Shown one piece after another: positions 37,139 to 45,396 of a DNA stretch of 64,000 bases. The stretch lies in NCBI GenBank assembly GCA_050011895.1, contig JBEKIF010000008.1, forward strand, positions 62,001 to 126,000, read 5' to 3'. This DNA is from DATBGO01 sp050011895. GTDB taxonomy: Bacteria > Actinomycetota > Actinomycetes > Streptosporangiales > Streptosporangiaceae. A program made the position numbers and the translations under genes. The notes under the pieces are model-generated. The model had not been told where the DNA came from and ran no database searches. It saw nothing but the letters and a program-made list of their open reading frames with translations. Numbering within the stretch: the stretch's first letter is position 1; the number at the start of each line of letters is the position of its first letter.

Positions 37139-38176
37139 TCAGAACACCGGGATGATGTCCTCTGGGTTGATATCGGCCGACACGTCCACGCCTTTGATGT
37201 CGAGTTCGGGGATGGCCGGGAACTCGATGCCCCAGCGCTGGACGATCGTCCGGATCTTGGCGATGGCCATTTTCCAGTTCTCAGCCTGGTCCTCATACGA
37301 AAGCACGCCAAGCCCGGCCTTCCTGGCGTAATCCATCAGGATCCGGTGGTTGGCCAGGAAGTAAGGCGGCAGGTCCCAGAAGCCGTCCGGCGGTTCCCAC
37401 AAGATCATCGAGAGGAAGATGAAGCCGGCCCGCAGCTGGCGGGTGATCGTTGCCCGCACGTCGTCGGTCAGGCCAGGCCATTCGTTCTCCAGGATCGTCA
37501 TGCAGATCAGCAGGTGACGTGATTCGTCCCGGCCGATCCGCTGGAACATCTCGCTGAACACCGGATGGGTGGTGCCGGCCGACATGCCGCGGAACAACGT
37601 GGACGCCGCCATCTCCCCCATCATGAAGCTGGTGAACAGCACCGGGAGCGAGTACCTGTCGACTGCCTTGGTGTAGCCGCCCCAGTACCGGCCGCCGTTG
37701 TGGTAGAGCCAGCCGATGTTGTTATGCGCAGCGTGCTCCAGGTCGGTCGACGGGGTCCAGTTCAGCGGGCCGCCCGGCCACAACGCCGCGATCGAGCGCT
37801 GGCAGCACTCCTCGTGGTTCATCTCGTCCCTGGTGATCGAGAAGAAGCACTTACGGACCGGGTCCTCTTCGTGCTGCTCGAACGCCCGGATTGTGGCGCG
37901 GGCGAAGACGGCCGGGCCGGACGCGTCGAAGTTGGCGAGCACGGAGAACCAGTACATGATCCCAAGGCGCTGCTCGGTGGTGAAGTCGTCGGCGCGCAAG
38001 CCGTCCCAGGGCAGGTCGGCCGGGTTCCACGCCATCAGCTTGGATTTCTGGTAGATGGCGGCGAGCTTCTCGGTCTCGACCCGCCATTCCATCGGGTAGA
38101 TATTCGGCTGCGGGATTTCCGGCGCGGGCCAGAAACCGCCTTCGGGAATGACCAGGCCGTGATCTGGATTCGCCAT
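37139..38176 (-). CDS. Ferritin-like di-iron carboxylate protein
   Basis: The 345-residue, helix-rich product has two di-iron motifs: RDEMNHEECC (about residues 115-124) and GRDESRHLLICM (about residues 211-222). These are the E-x2-H pairs of the ferritin-like oxygenase/desaturase superfamily. The spacing is like that of acyl-ACP desaturases, and AurF-type N-oxygenases share the plan. I cannot tell which reaction it performs: fatty acyl desaturation, N-oxygenation or another oxidation. The ATG follows directly from family-like sequence (MANPDHGLVIPEGGFW). It stands alone between dapA and a cobalamin riboswitch, so it has no operon clue. Confidence 0.72.
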   Translation of the reverse strand: MANPDHGLVIPEGGFWPAPEIPQPNIYPMEWRVETEKLAAIYQKSKLMAWNPADLPWDGLRADDFTTEQRLGIMYWFSVLANFDASGPAVFARATIRAFEQHEEDPVRKCFFSITRDEMNHEECCQRSIAALWPGGPLNWTPSTDLEHAAHNNIGWLYHNGGRYWGGYTKAVDRYSLPVLFTSFMMGEMAASTLFRGMSAGTTHPVFSEMFQRIGRDESRHLLICMTILENEWPGLTDDVRATITRQLRAGFIFLSMILWEPPDGFWDLPPYFLANHRILMDYARKAGLGVLSYEDQAENWKMAIAKIRTIVQRWGIEFPAIPELDIKGVDVSADINPEDIIPVF

Positions 38177-38341
38177 CTCGCCGCTCCATCCTGCTTGCGT
38201 TGCTCGGCGCTGGTGATCCGGCGCCTTCAGGCGCCGTGCGCGACGCTCACCTTATGACAGCGTAAGGCAAAACATGCTCGGGGTCGTCATAGCGCCCCGC
38301 AGAACGTGGCTGCGCTGGCCCGGCGACCGCGCCCGAACTGC

Positions 38342-38560
38342 GATAAGGTACCCCTGTCCTGGGTCAGCCCAGGATGGCGCAGAGCCCAGCGAAGCCGGTG
38401 AGATCCCGGCGCTGTCCCGCAACGGTAATGCCCCGAGAGGGGACAAGCCCGGACGCCTGGCCCGCGCCGGCGATCTGTCCTCGGAGGAAGGGCGGTTCGT
38501 TCCGACGCCCCGTTCGCGTCGTGGCGGGCGCACTTCGTCCTCCAGGCCCGACGGAGGATG
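38342..38560 (+). promoter_or_regulatory. Third cobalamin riboswitch, upstream of the btuF relic and btuCD
   Basis: A TAAGGT -10-like element is at 38344-38349. The B12-box core (GCCGGTGAGATCCCGGC, GCTGTCCCGCAAC) is at 38393-38422, with AAGCCCGGACGCCTGG near 38445-38460. The stretch TGTCCTCGGAGGAAGGGCGG is identical to the one at the 16.6-kb riboswitch. As there, CGTCCTCC (38536-38543) pairs with GGAGGATG (38553-38560) and covers the Shine-Dalgarno of the next frame. Its loop is 9 nt instead of 8. It should repress the transporter genes when cobalamin is plentiful. Confidence 0.94.
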
Positions 38561-38563
38561 ATC

Positions 38564-38797
38564 ATGCGAGTTCTGTCACGTCAGCCCAACCCCGCCTTTA
38601 TCGTCCTCCCGGGCACCGTCTGCTGCCACCAGAGCGCGGCGGCCGCTGCCAAGCGGCCCGGCAGGGCCGGGCTGACCGCCGGCCGGGACGGTCACATCAT
38701 CCTGCTCAACCACGGTATCGCGTCCGGGTGGCGTCCTCGGGTGATCGACCTGCTGCGGACAGTGGCTGCAGCTCCCGCGAGGGATCGCGGCCAGTGA
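38564..38797 (+). pseudogene. btuF relic: first and last parts of the binding-protein gene joined in frame
   Basis: This 77-codon open frame starts MRVLSRQPNP, like the BtuF start, then jumps to FIVLPGTVCCHQSA. It continues to the end of BtuF with GHIILLNHGIASGW and PRVIDLLRTV. Against the C-terminus of the intact BtuF (16775-17749) I count 35 identities in 59 aligned residues by hand. About 250 codons in between are missing, including the signal peptide core, the lipobox and the ligand-binding lobes, so it cannot act as a binding protein. The GGAGG site 6 nt before ATG 38564 is intact and sits in the riboswitch hairpin. The TGA overlaps the GTG start of btuC. It may persist as a leader that couples btuC translation to the riboswitch. 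Confidence 0.82.
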
Positions 38798-40134
38798 CGG
38801 CAGCAGCCGCTGGCGGGACGGCCGGCCCGGCCGGCACATCGGACCGGACCGCCACGGCCGACACACCGGAGCTGACCAGCCCCGCCGCCACACCGGAGCA
38901 GACCAGCCCCGCCGCCACACCGGAGCTGACCAGCCCCGCCGTCACACCGCAGCAGACCAGCCCCGCCGCCACACCGGAGCAGACCAGCCCCGCCGTCACA
39001 CCGCAGCGGACCGGCCCGGCCGGCGCTACCGGCCTGACCGGCACGGCCGACGCAACCGACCCGGCCGCAGCCGCAACGCCTAACGCGGCGCTGGGCCGGG
39101 TCCGGCCTGGCCGTCCGATCGCGGTGGCGACAGTACTCTTGCTGGTCGCCATGATCATCGGCATCTCGGTCGGCCCGGCCGCGTTGTCCCTGCCGGCGGT
39201 GATGGATGCCCTGCTGGTGCGGCTGCCGTGGCATCCGGCGATGTCCGTGCCGAGCCTGAACTCGGCCATCGTGTGGCAGATTAGGCTGCCCCGGGTGATC
39301 CTCGGCGCGCTCGTCGGGGCGATGCTTGCCGGCGGGGGCGCCGCCTATCAGGGCGTATTCCGCAATCCGCTGGCCGACCCGTATCTGCTCGGCGTCGCGG
39401 CAGGCGGCGGCCTCGGCGCAACGATGATCATCGTGACCGGAGGCAGTCCCGGGCTGCTGCCGCCGGCGGCGTTCGCCGGCGCGCTGTGCGCCGTTGCGCT
39501 CACCTATGTGCTCGGGGCGGGCCCGGGCCGCGGCGGCGAGTCGGCGGGTTCCGGCGCAGCGACGGCCTCCATCGTCCTTGCGGGCGTGGCGGTCGCCGCA
39601 TTGCTCACCGCGGTGCAGACCTACCTCCAGCAGCAGCATTCCCAGTCGCTCCCGGTGGTCTACTCCTGGATCCTCGGTGAGCTCTCGCTGGCCTCGTGGT
39701 CTGATGTCTCGCTGATCCTCCCCTATGCCCTCGTCTCGGCCGTGCTGCTGATCTCGCATCGCCGACTGCTCGACGTGCTTCGCGTCGGCGAGACGGAGGC
39801 AGGCAGCCTCGGCGTCAATGTCGCCCGGCTGCGCCTGACCGTGGTGCTGGCCGCCACTCTCGGCACTGCGGCAGCGGTCGCGGTCAGCGGGCTGATAGGT
39901 TTCGTCGGCATCATCGTCCCGCACACCGTGCGACTGACGGCCGGGGCGAGCTACCGGATCGTGCTGCCGGTGTCGATGATCGGCGGCGCGGCCTTCCTGG
40001 TTCTCGCCGACGTGGCGGCCCGGACGCTGCAGGCCCCCGCCGAAGTGCCGATCGGGGTCATCACCGCGGCCGCCGGAGCGCCGTTCTTCCTGTTCATCCT
40101 GCGGTCACGCCGGGCCCGGCGAGACCTCTCATGA
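38794..40134 (+). CDS. btuC: Cobalamin ABC transporter permease
   Basis: The C-terminal 330 residues are a BtuC/FecCD-type permease with about nine to ten membrane helices. They show IRLPRVILGALVGAMLAGGGAAYQGVFRNPLADPYLLGV, here recognised by RLPRVI and NPLADPYLLG, then SWILGELSLASW and GLIGFVGIIVPHTVRL, the coupling region to BtuD. The GTG start overlaps the TGA of the btuF relic. The first 110 residues are an unusual hydrophilic Thr/Pro/Ala tail containing six 9-residue repeats (TPEQTSPAA type), and should lie in the cytoplasm. An upstream extension of this frame through the riboswitch is not coding. Confidence 0.91.
   Translation: MTAAAAGGTAGPAGTSDRTATADTPELTSPAATPEQTSPAATPELTSPAVTPQQTSPAATPEQTSPAVTPQRTGPAGATGLTGTADATDPAAAATPNAALGRVRPGRPIAVATVLLLVAMIIGISVGPAALSLPAVMDALLVRLPWHPAMSVPSLNSAIVWQIRLPRVILGALVGAMLAGGGAAYQGVFRNPLADPYLLGVAAGGGLGATMIIVTGGSPGLLPPAAFAGALCAVALTYVLGAGPGRGGESAGSGAATASIVLAGVAVAALLTAVQTYLQQQHSQSLPVVYSWILGELSLASWSDVSLILPYALVSAVLLISHRRLLDVLRVGETEAGSLGVNVARLRLTVVLAATLGTAAAVAVSGLIGFVGIIVPHTVRLTAGASYRIVLPVSMIGGAAFLVLADVAARTLQAPAEVPIGVITAAAGAPFFLFILRSRRARRDLS
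38863..39024 (+). repeat. Six 27-bp tandem repeats in the 5' part of btuC
   Basis: Six head-to-tail units of 27 bp encode TPELTSPAA-like nonapeptides. The two inner classes (TPELTSPAA/TPEQTSPAA and TPQQTSPAA/TPQRTGPAG) partly alternate, which suggests duplication of a two-unit block. All changes keep the frame. Confidence 0.92.
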
Positions 40135-40928
40135 TCAGCCTCGAGGCGGTCCGCGTCAGCTACGGCCAGGTAGCTGCGCTGGACGGCGTCACGGAGGCGG
40201 TCGCCGACGGGGAATGGCTCGGGCTGATCGGCCCCAACGGCGCCGGGAAGACGACACTGCTGCGGGCCGCCGCGCGGCTGGCCAGCTTCAGCGGCCAGAT
40301 CGCCGTCTGCGGCCAGCAGGTAACCAGGATGCCCAGGCGGCGGCTGGCCCGGCTGATCGCCTATGTGCCGCAGCAGCCGCAGCTGCCGCCTGACATGACC
40401 GTCGGCGACTACGTCCTGCTCGGCCGCACTCCGCACATCGGGTACCTGCGGGTAGAGACCGCCACCGACCGCGCCGTCTGCGCAGCGCTGCTGGGCCGGA
40501 TGGCGCTGTCCGAGATGGCCGGCCGGTCGCTGCGCACGCTGTCCGGCGGTGAGCTGCAACGGCTGGTGCTTGCCCGGGCCCTGGCGCAGGAGGCGCCCAT
40601 CCTGCTGCTCGACGAGCCCACCAGCGCGCTCGACCTGGGCCGCCGGGTGGACGCGCTCGAGCTGATCGACGAGCTGCGCAGGGAACGGTCGCTCACCGTG
40701 CTGTCCGCGGTGCATGACCTGACCCTGGCCGGGCAGTTCGCTGACCGGCTGCTGCTCCTGGACCACGGCCGGGTGGCCGCCGCCGGGCCGCCGGCCACCG
40801 TGCTCCGCGAGGAACTGCTCGCCCGCCACTTCGGCCCTGGCGTCCAGGTGCTGCGGACTGCCGCCGGTGACATTGCGGTCATTTCCGGCCGCCGTGGCCG
40901 CCCGGGCCGCCCGGTTGCAGGCCGCTGA
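40131..40928 (+). CDS. btuD: Cobalamin ABC transporter ATPase
   Basis: The 265-residue ABC ATPase has Walker A GPNGAGKTT (residues 34-42), the Q-loop YVPQQPQLP, the signature LSGGELQRLVLARALAQ, Walker B ILLLDEPTSALD and the H-loop SAVHDLTLA. It powers the BtuC permease encoded immediately upstream; its ATG overlaps the btuC stop (ATGA). With the relic of btuF ahead of btuC, this operon has no functional binding protein of its own. It probably uses the BtuF lipoprotein encoded at 16.8 kb. Confidence 0.95.
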   Translation: MISLEAVRVSYGQVAALDGVTEAVADGEWLGLIGPNGAGKTTLLRAAARLASFSGQIAVCGQQVTRMPRRRLARLIAYVPQQPQLPPDMTVGDYVLLGRTPHIGYLRVETATDRAVCAALLGRMALSEMAGRSLRTLSGGELQRLVLARALAQEAPILLLDEPTSALDLGRRVDALELIDELRRERSLTVLSAVHDLTLAGQFADRLLLLDHGRVAAAGPPATVLREELLARHFGPGVQVLRTAAGDIAVISGRRGRPGRPVAGR

Positions 40929-41036
40929 CGAGGCCAACGGCAGACGTACATCTCCGCCGTTCAGGAGTTCGGGTGCAGCGACTGGCAGATCTGACCGACC
41001 ACGCAGGCATCAGTGACCGCGTATCCCTCCTCGCCA

Positions 41037-42179
41037 TCACACGCCGAGGCCACGGCCGATGATCTCCTTCATGATCTCGGTGGTCCCGCCGAAGATCGTC
41101 TGCGCCCGGCCATCAGCGAACGCCCGCGCCACCGGGTAATCGAGCATGAAGCCATAGCCGCCATGCAGCTGGAGGCACCGGTCAACGACCCGGTTGCACA
41201 ACTCCGTGTCCCACCACTTGACCATCGACGCATCCTCGTTGGACAGCCGGGCAGCGTTGTGCTCGACGACTGCCCGGTCGGTGAAGGCACGGGCCACGGC
41301 GAGCTCGGTCGCCATCTCGGCCAGCACGAAGCGATTGTGCTGAAACTTCCCGATCGGCCGCCCGAACGCCTGCCGGTGCTTGCAGTACTCGAGGGTCTCC
41401 TCGAAGACCTTCTCCGCCGCAGCCAGCGCGGCAGTGCCGATGGCGACCCGCTCCCTCGGCAGGTTCTGCATAAGGGCGATGAAGCCGCCGCCCTCGTCAC
41501 CGAGCAGGTTCTCGGCCGGTACCCGGACATCGGAGAAGAACAGCTCCGAGGTGTCCTGCGCGTGCATGCCGACCTTGGCGAGGTTGCGTCCCCGCTCGAA
41601 GCCTGCCATCCCGCGCTCCACAGCCAGCAGGCTGATCCCTTGATGACCGCCCTGCGCGGCGGTCCGGGCCACCACGATCACCAGGTCGGCCAGCTGGCCG
41701 TTGGAGGTGAACGTCTTCTGCCCGTTGAGCACGTAATGGTCGCCATCGCGGGCTGCTGAGGTGCGGATTCCCTGCAGATCACTGCCGGCACCTGGCTCGC
41801 TCATCGCGATCGCGGTGATGATCTCCCCCGAGCAGTAGCCGGGCAGCCAGCGCTCGCATTGCTCGAAGCTGGCCAGCCGGTGCAGGTACTGGCCGATGAT
41901 GTCGTTGTGCACCGAGAATCCCGGCCCGGTCGCGCCCGCCCTGGCCAGCTCTTCGTTGAAGACCAGGTAGAAGCGGTAGTCGACGTTCCCGCCGCCGCCG
42001 TACTTCTCGTCGATGTCGATCCCGAGCAGCCCGGCGCGCCCGGCGGCCAGCCAGACATCCCTGGAGACAACGCCATCCCGTTCCCACTGCGCGTGGTAAG
42101 GCGTGATCTCCCGGGCAATGAATGAGCGGACCAGCTCACGGAACGCCTCGTGCTCGCTGGTGAGGATGTCTCGCTGCAT
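41037..42179 (-). CDS. Acyl-CoA dehydrogenase
   Basis: The 380-residue flavoprotein has the acyl-CoA dehydrogenase layout. It shows the FAD-contacting IAMSEPGAGSDLQGIRTSA, GQKTFTSNGQLADLVIV, LPRERVAIG, the HRQAFGRPIGKFQHNRF segment and LQLHGGYGF. The likely catalytic Glu is in IFGGTTEIMKEIIGRGLG near the C-terminus. It introduces the trans-2 double bond in fatty acyl-CoA beta-oxidation or a related pathway. Length and motifs are typical of the FadE-type long-chain enzymes. An electron-transfer flavoprotein is its expected partner, but none is encoded nearby. Confidence 0.94.
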   Translation of the reverse strand: MQRDILTSEHEAFRELVRSFIAREITPYHAQWERDGVVSRDVWLAAGRAGLLGIDIDEKYGGGGNVDYRFYLVFNEELARAGATGPGFSVHNDIIGQYLHRLASFEQCERWLPGYCSGEIITAIAMSEPGAGSDLQGIRTSAARDGDHYVLNGQKTFTSNGQLADLVIVVARTAAQGGHQGISLLAVERGMAGFERGRNLAKVGMHAQDTSELFFSDVRVPAENLLGDEGGGFIALMQNLPRERVAIGTAALAAAEKVFEETLEYCKHRQAFGRPIGKFQHNRFVLAEMATELAVARAFTDRAVVEHNAARLSNEDASMVKWWDTELCNRVVDRCLQLHGGYGFMLDYPVARAFADGRAQTIFGGTTEIMKEIIGRGLGV

Positions 42180-42364
42180 CCCTTAGTCCCCCTGCCGTCC
42201 GGGTACCTGCACCGCGACGGTAACATCCCGTTCTTCCCGCTCGCCGGTGCTGTCCTCGCGGTGGCGGTCCTCGGTGCGCTGACCCAGTAGGTGATCCGGT
42301 CATTCGGGGCGGCACACATATCCGCCGGACCGCTGGAAGCAGGGCCAGGTTAATAGCGCGCCAG

Positions 42365-42877
42365 TCAGGCGGCGCTGGACTCGGCCAGGTACGCAGCCCA
42401 CTGCGGGTCACCGTCGTGGGCAGCGCCGATCAGCCGCCAGTGCGTGCCTCTGGGCACCGAGGGGTCGCAGCGCAGGCTCCAGCCCAGCTCCTCGATGAGC
42501 CGGTCGGCCTTGCGATGGTTGCACCTGGAGCAGGATGCGACGCAGTTCTCCCAGGCGTGCGTGCCGCCCCGGCTGCGGGGAACCACGTGATCGATGGTCT
42601 CGGCCTTCGTGCCGCAGTACGCGCACTGGTAGTTGTCCCTGCGCATCAGCGCTGCCCTGGTCAGCGGAACCCGGCTGCGATGCGGCACCCGGATGTAGCG
42701 GCGCAGCCTGATGACGGACGGCGCGGCCAGGATGACGGAGGCGGACCGCAGCACCGCCCCGCCAGCATCGTGGTGGAGGACCTCTGCCTTGTCGCCGATG
42801 ACCAGGCATACGGCACGATGCAGGCAAATCGTCGTGAGCGGCTCATACGTCACGTTGAGCAGCAGTACCCGACGCAC
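42365..42877 (-). CDS. HNH endonuclease family protein
   Basis: The 170-residue product has a zinc-ribbon HNH nuclease fold: YQCAYCGTKAETIDHVVPRSRGG, seen as CAYCG then IDHVVPRSRGG, followed by NCVASCSRCNHRKAD. That gives two CxxC pairs and the catalytic His-Asn-His set. The N-terminal half (VLLLNVTYEPL to IRLRRYIRVPHR) is the usual partner domain in this conserved actinobacterial family. The family is widespread in single copy and is not tied to phage or restriction genes here, so its role is probably housekeeping. GTG 42877 was chosen for the GGGGAGG site 5 nt upstream. Confidence 0.92.
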   Translation of the reverse strand: MRRVLLLNVTYEPLTTICLHRAVCLVIGDKAEVLHHDAGGAVLRSASVILAAPSVIRLRRYIRVPHRSRVPLTRAALMRRDNYQCAYCGTKAETIDHVVPRSRGGTHAWENCVASCSRCNHRKADRLIEELGWSLRCDPSVPRGTHWRLIGAAHDGDPQWAAYLAESSAA

Positions 42878-43137
42878 TCGCACCTCCCCACGGGTGCACA
42901 GCTCCCGCAGCCGCAGCTCCCGTGACCAGTGTGATTGCCCGCGGGTCCGGCCGCCAACAGCAATAGCGTAACCGCGCGGGCGCGCAGCGGCGCAGGCCAC
43001 GCCGGCCGCGCAGGTCAGCCCACCGCGGCCAGTCAGGCAAAGGCCTGATAAGGGCTGCGAAATAGGCCGCGCGGCCGGACCGGGCCCAGCCAGCAGAGAG
43101 AGCGGTCTGCCGAGAGCCTGGCCGTAGGGTTGCGGCC

Positions 43138-45315
43138 ATGACCGAAGCTCCCTATCCTCCGGCCAGGCACCAGGACATCGTTGAGAACATCAGCGGCCAT
43201 CGGGTCGCCGACCCATACCGCTGGCTCGAGGATCCGGCCAGCGACGAGACCCGGGCCTGGCTCGCCGCGCAGGACGCCTTGTGGGCCGATCAGGCTGCCG
43301 CGCTGCCCGGCACAAGCCGGCTGGCCCGGCGGATCGCCGAGCTGACCGGAGCGGGCGCCGTTGGCACCCCGTGGTGGCGCGGCAACCGGCGGTTCTTCAC
43401 CCGGCGGATGCCTGGCCAGGACCATTCGGTCCTCTATACGGCGGCGCCGGCTGACGGCGAGCGGGCCCTGATCGACCCGATGGCGCTCGACAGCTCAGGC
43501 ACTACCACCCTGGACGACTGGCAGCCGGACCACGACGGCCGCCTGCTCGCCTACCTGCTGTCCGAGGGAGGCGCAGAAGAGGCGGTGCTCCGTGTCATGG
43601 ACGCGGCGACCGGGCAGCAGGTGGACGGCCCGATCGACCGTTGCCGGTACAGCCAGATCGCCTGGCTGCCTGGCGGCAAGGCCTTCTACTACACGCGCAG
43701 GCTGGCTCCTGACGCGGTCCCGCCCGGCGAGGAACAGTACCACCGCCGCGTCTACCTGCACCGAGTGGGCAGCCCGGCAGGGCAAGATGTGCTGATCTTC
43801 GGGGCAGGCCGGGCGAAGACCGAATACTACGGCGTCTCGGTGAGCACCGACGGCCGCTGGCTGATCATCAGCGCGGCCACCGGAACCGCGCCGCGTAACG
43901 ACCTGTGGATCGCCGACCTGACCGTTTCCCCGGAAGCCGAGCCCGACCTGCGCCCGATCCAGGAGGGGGTCGATGCGCAGACCGGCGCGCGCCCGGGCCG
44001 GGATGGCCAGCTGTACCTGTTCACCGACGCCGGCGCGCCGCGCGGCAGGCTCGCGGTGACCGATCCGGCCGAACCTGATGCGGCTGCCTGGCGGGACCTG
44101 CTGCCGCAGGACAGCAGGGCCGTGCTGACCGGGTTCGCCATTCTGGATGGCGCGGAACTTGACCGGCCGGTGCTGCTCGCCTCCTGGTCGCGGCACGCCA
44201 TCAGCGAGCTCAGCGTGCACGACCTAGCCAGCGGCGAGCGGGTGGGCACGGCGCAGCTGCCTGGCCTCGGCACCGTGGGCGGCCTGAGCGAGCGGCCTGA
44301 AGGCGGGCACGAGGCCTGGTTCGCCTACACCGACCATGCCACCCCAGTAACAATCCTGCGGTACGACGCGGTCAGCGCGGCGGTGGACACCTGGGAGCGC
44401 CCCCCGGGTTCGGTCGAGGTGGGCGAGATCTCGGCCCGCCAGGTCGGTTACCGGTCCGCCGACGGCACCGAGGTCCGGATGCTGATCATCGCAGGAGGTG
44501 CTGACCCGGGCAGTACTGATCAGGGCGGTGCTGGTCAAGGCGGTGCTGGTCAAGGCGGTGCTGGTCAAGGCGGTGCTGGTCAAGGCGGCGGTGATCCGGG
44601 CCCGAGGCCCGCGATCCTGTACGGCTATGGCGGCTTCCAGATCAGCATGACGCCTGGTTACGCGCCGCCGGTGCTCGCGTGGGCGGAGGCCGGCGGGGTC
44701 TATGCGATCGCCGGGCTGCGCGGCGGCAGCGAGGAAGGAGAGGACTGGCACCGCGGCGGGATGCGCGAGCACAAGCAGAACGTCTTCGACGACTTTCATG
44801 CCGCCGCGCAGGCCCTCATCGCCGGCGGCTGGACCACGTCCGAGCAACTCGCCATCTCCGGCGGCTCTAATGGCGGGCTGCTCGTCGGCGCGGCGGTCAC
44901 TCAGCGGCCCGAGCTATACGCGGCGGCCATCTGCTCGGCGCCGCTGCTCGACATGGTGCGCTATGAACGGTTCGGCCTCGGCGAGACCTGGACCGATGAG
45001 TACGGGTCGGCCGCCGATCCAGCCGAACTCGGCTGGCTGCTCAGCTACTCGCCGTACCATCACGTGCACGCAGGGACTCCCTACCCGGCCGTGCTCTTCA
45101 CCGTGTTCGACAATGACACCCGGGTGGACCCGATGCATGCACGCAAGATGTGCGCCGCGCTCCAGCATGCGACAGCGGCGCCATTCTCGGTTCGCCCGAT
45201 CCTGCTGCGCCGGGAATCTAATGTGGGACACGGCCAGCGCGCCGTTAGCCGTTCAGTGTCTTTGTCGTCGCAGACGCTCGCCTTCGCCGCTTTCCATACC
45301 GGGCTCAGCCGGTGA
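43138..45315 (+). CDS. S9A family prolyl oligopeptidase
   Basis: The 725-residue protein has an N-terminal beta-propeller (about residues 70-420) and a C-terminal alpha/beta hydrolase domain. The catalytic triad is visible: Ser in ISGGSNGGLL near residue 576, Asp in DNDTRVDPMHA, and His in NVGHGQ. RLRGGSEEGEDWHRGGM-like sequence (GLRGGSEEGEDWH) precedes it, as in prolyl oligopeptidases. It should cut short peptides after proline in the cytoplasm; no signal peptide is present. A Gly/Ala/Gln repeat, (GGAGQ)4, is inserted near residues 462-482, at the junction before the hydrolase domain. Confidence 0.93.
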   Translation: MTEAPYPPARHQDIVENISGHRVADPYRWLEDPASDETRAWLAAQDALWADQAAALPGTSRLARRIAELTGAGAVGTPWWRGNRRFFTRRMPGQDHSVLYTAAPADGERALIDPMALDSSGTTTLDDWQPDHDGRLLAYLLSEGGAEEAVLRVMDAATGQQVDGPIDRCRYSQIAWLPGGKAFYYTRRLAPDAVPPGEEQYHRRVYLHRVGSPAGQDVLIFGAGRAKTEYYGVSVSTDGRWLIISAATGTAPRNDLWIADLTVSPEAEPDLRPIQEGVDAQTGARPGRDGQLYLFTDAGAPRGRLAVTDPAEPDAAAWRDLLPQDSRAVLTGFAILDGAELDRPVLLASWSRHAISELSVHDLASGERVGTAQLPGLGTVGGLSERPEGGHEAWFAYTDHATPVTILRYDAVSAAVDTWERPPGSVEVGEISARQVGYRSADGTEVRMLIIAGGADPGSTDQGGAGQGGAGQGGAGQGGAGQGGGDPGPRPAILYGYGGFQISMTPGYAPPVLAWAEAGGVYAIAGLRGGSEEGEDWHRGGMREHKQNVFDDFHAAAQALIAGGWTTSEQLAISGGSNGGLLVGAAVTQRPELYAAAICSAPLLDMVRYERFGLGETWTDEYGSAADPAELGWLLSYSPYHHVHAGTPYPAVLFTVFDNDTRVDPMHARKMCAALQHATAAPFSVRPILLRRESNVGHGQRAVSRSVSLSSQTLAFAAFHTGLSR
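44524..44583 (+). repeat. Four perfect 15-bp tandem repeats in the prolyl oligopeptidase gene
   Basis: The unit GGCGGTGCTGGTCAA is repeated four times without change, giving GGAGQ pentapeptides, with degenerate half-units on both sides. It falls between the propeller and the hydrolase domain. Confidence 0.92.
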
Positions 45316-45396
45316 GCGGCACCCGCGGGGCGCCGCCGCCGCGCGGCTGGTCAGCGAGGCGCGCCGCGAGCCACGATCATTGAGAGGACTCCTGCC

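Noticed and set aside
38374..38793. In-frame extension of btuC through the third riboswitch and btuF relic
   Set aside because: It overlaps the aptamer and the relic's own frame. The GTGA overlap at 38794 gives the natural start.
42183..42291. Short plus-strand frame ending HRDGNIPFFPLAGAVLAVAVLGALTQ in part (hydrophobic tail)
   Set aside because: It has no start codon or RBS and only about 35 codons. It might be the end of a lost membrane protein gene, but this is too weak to annotate.
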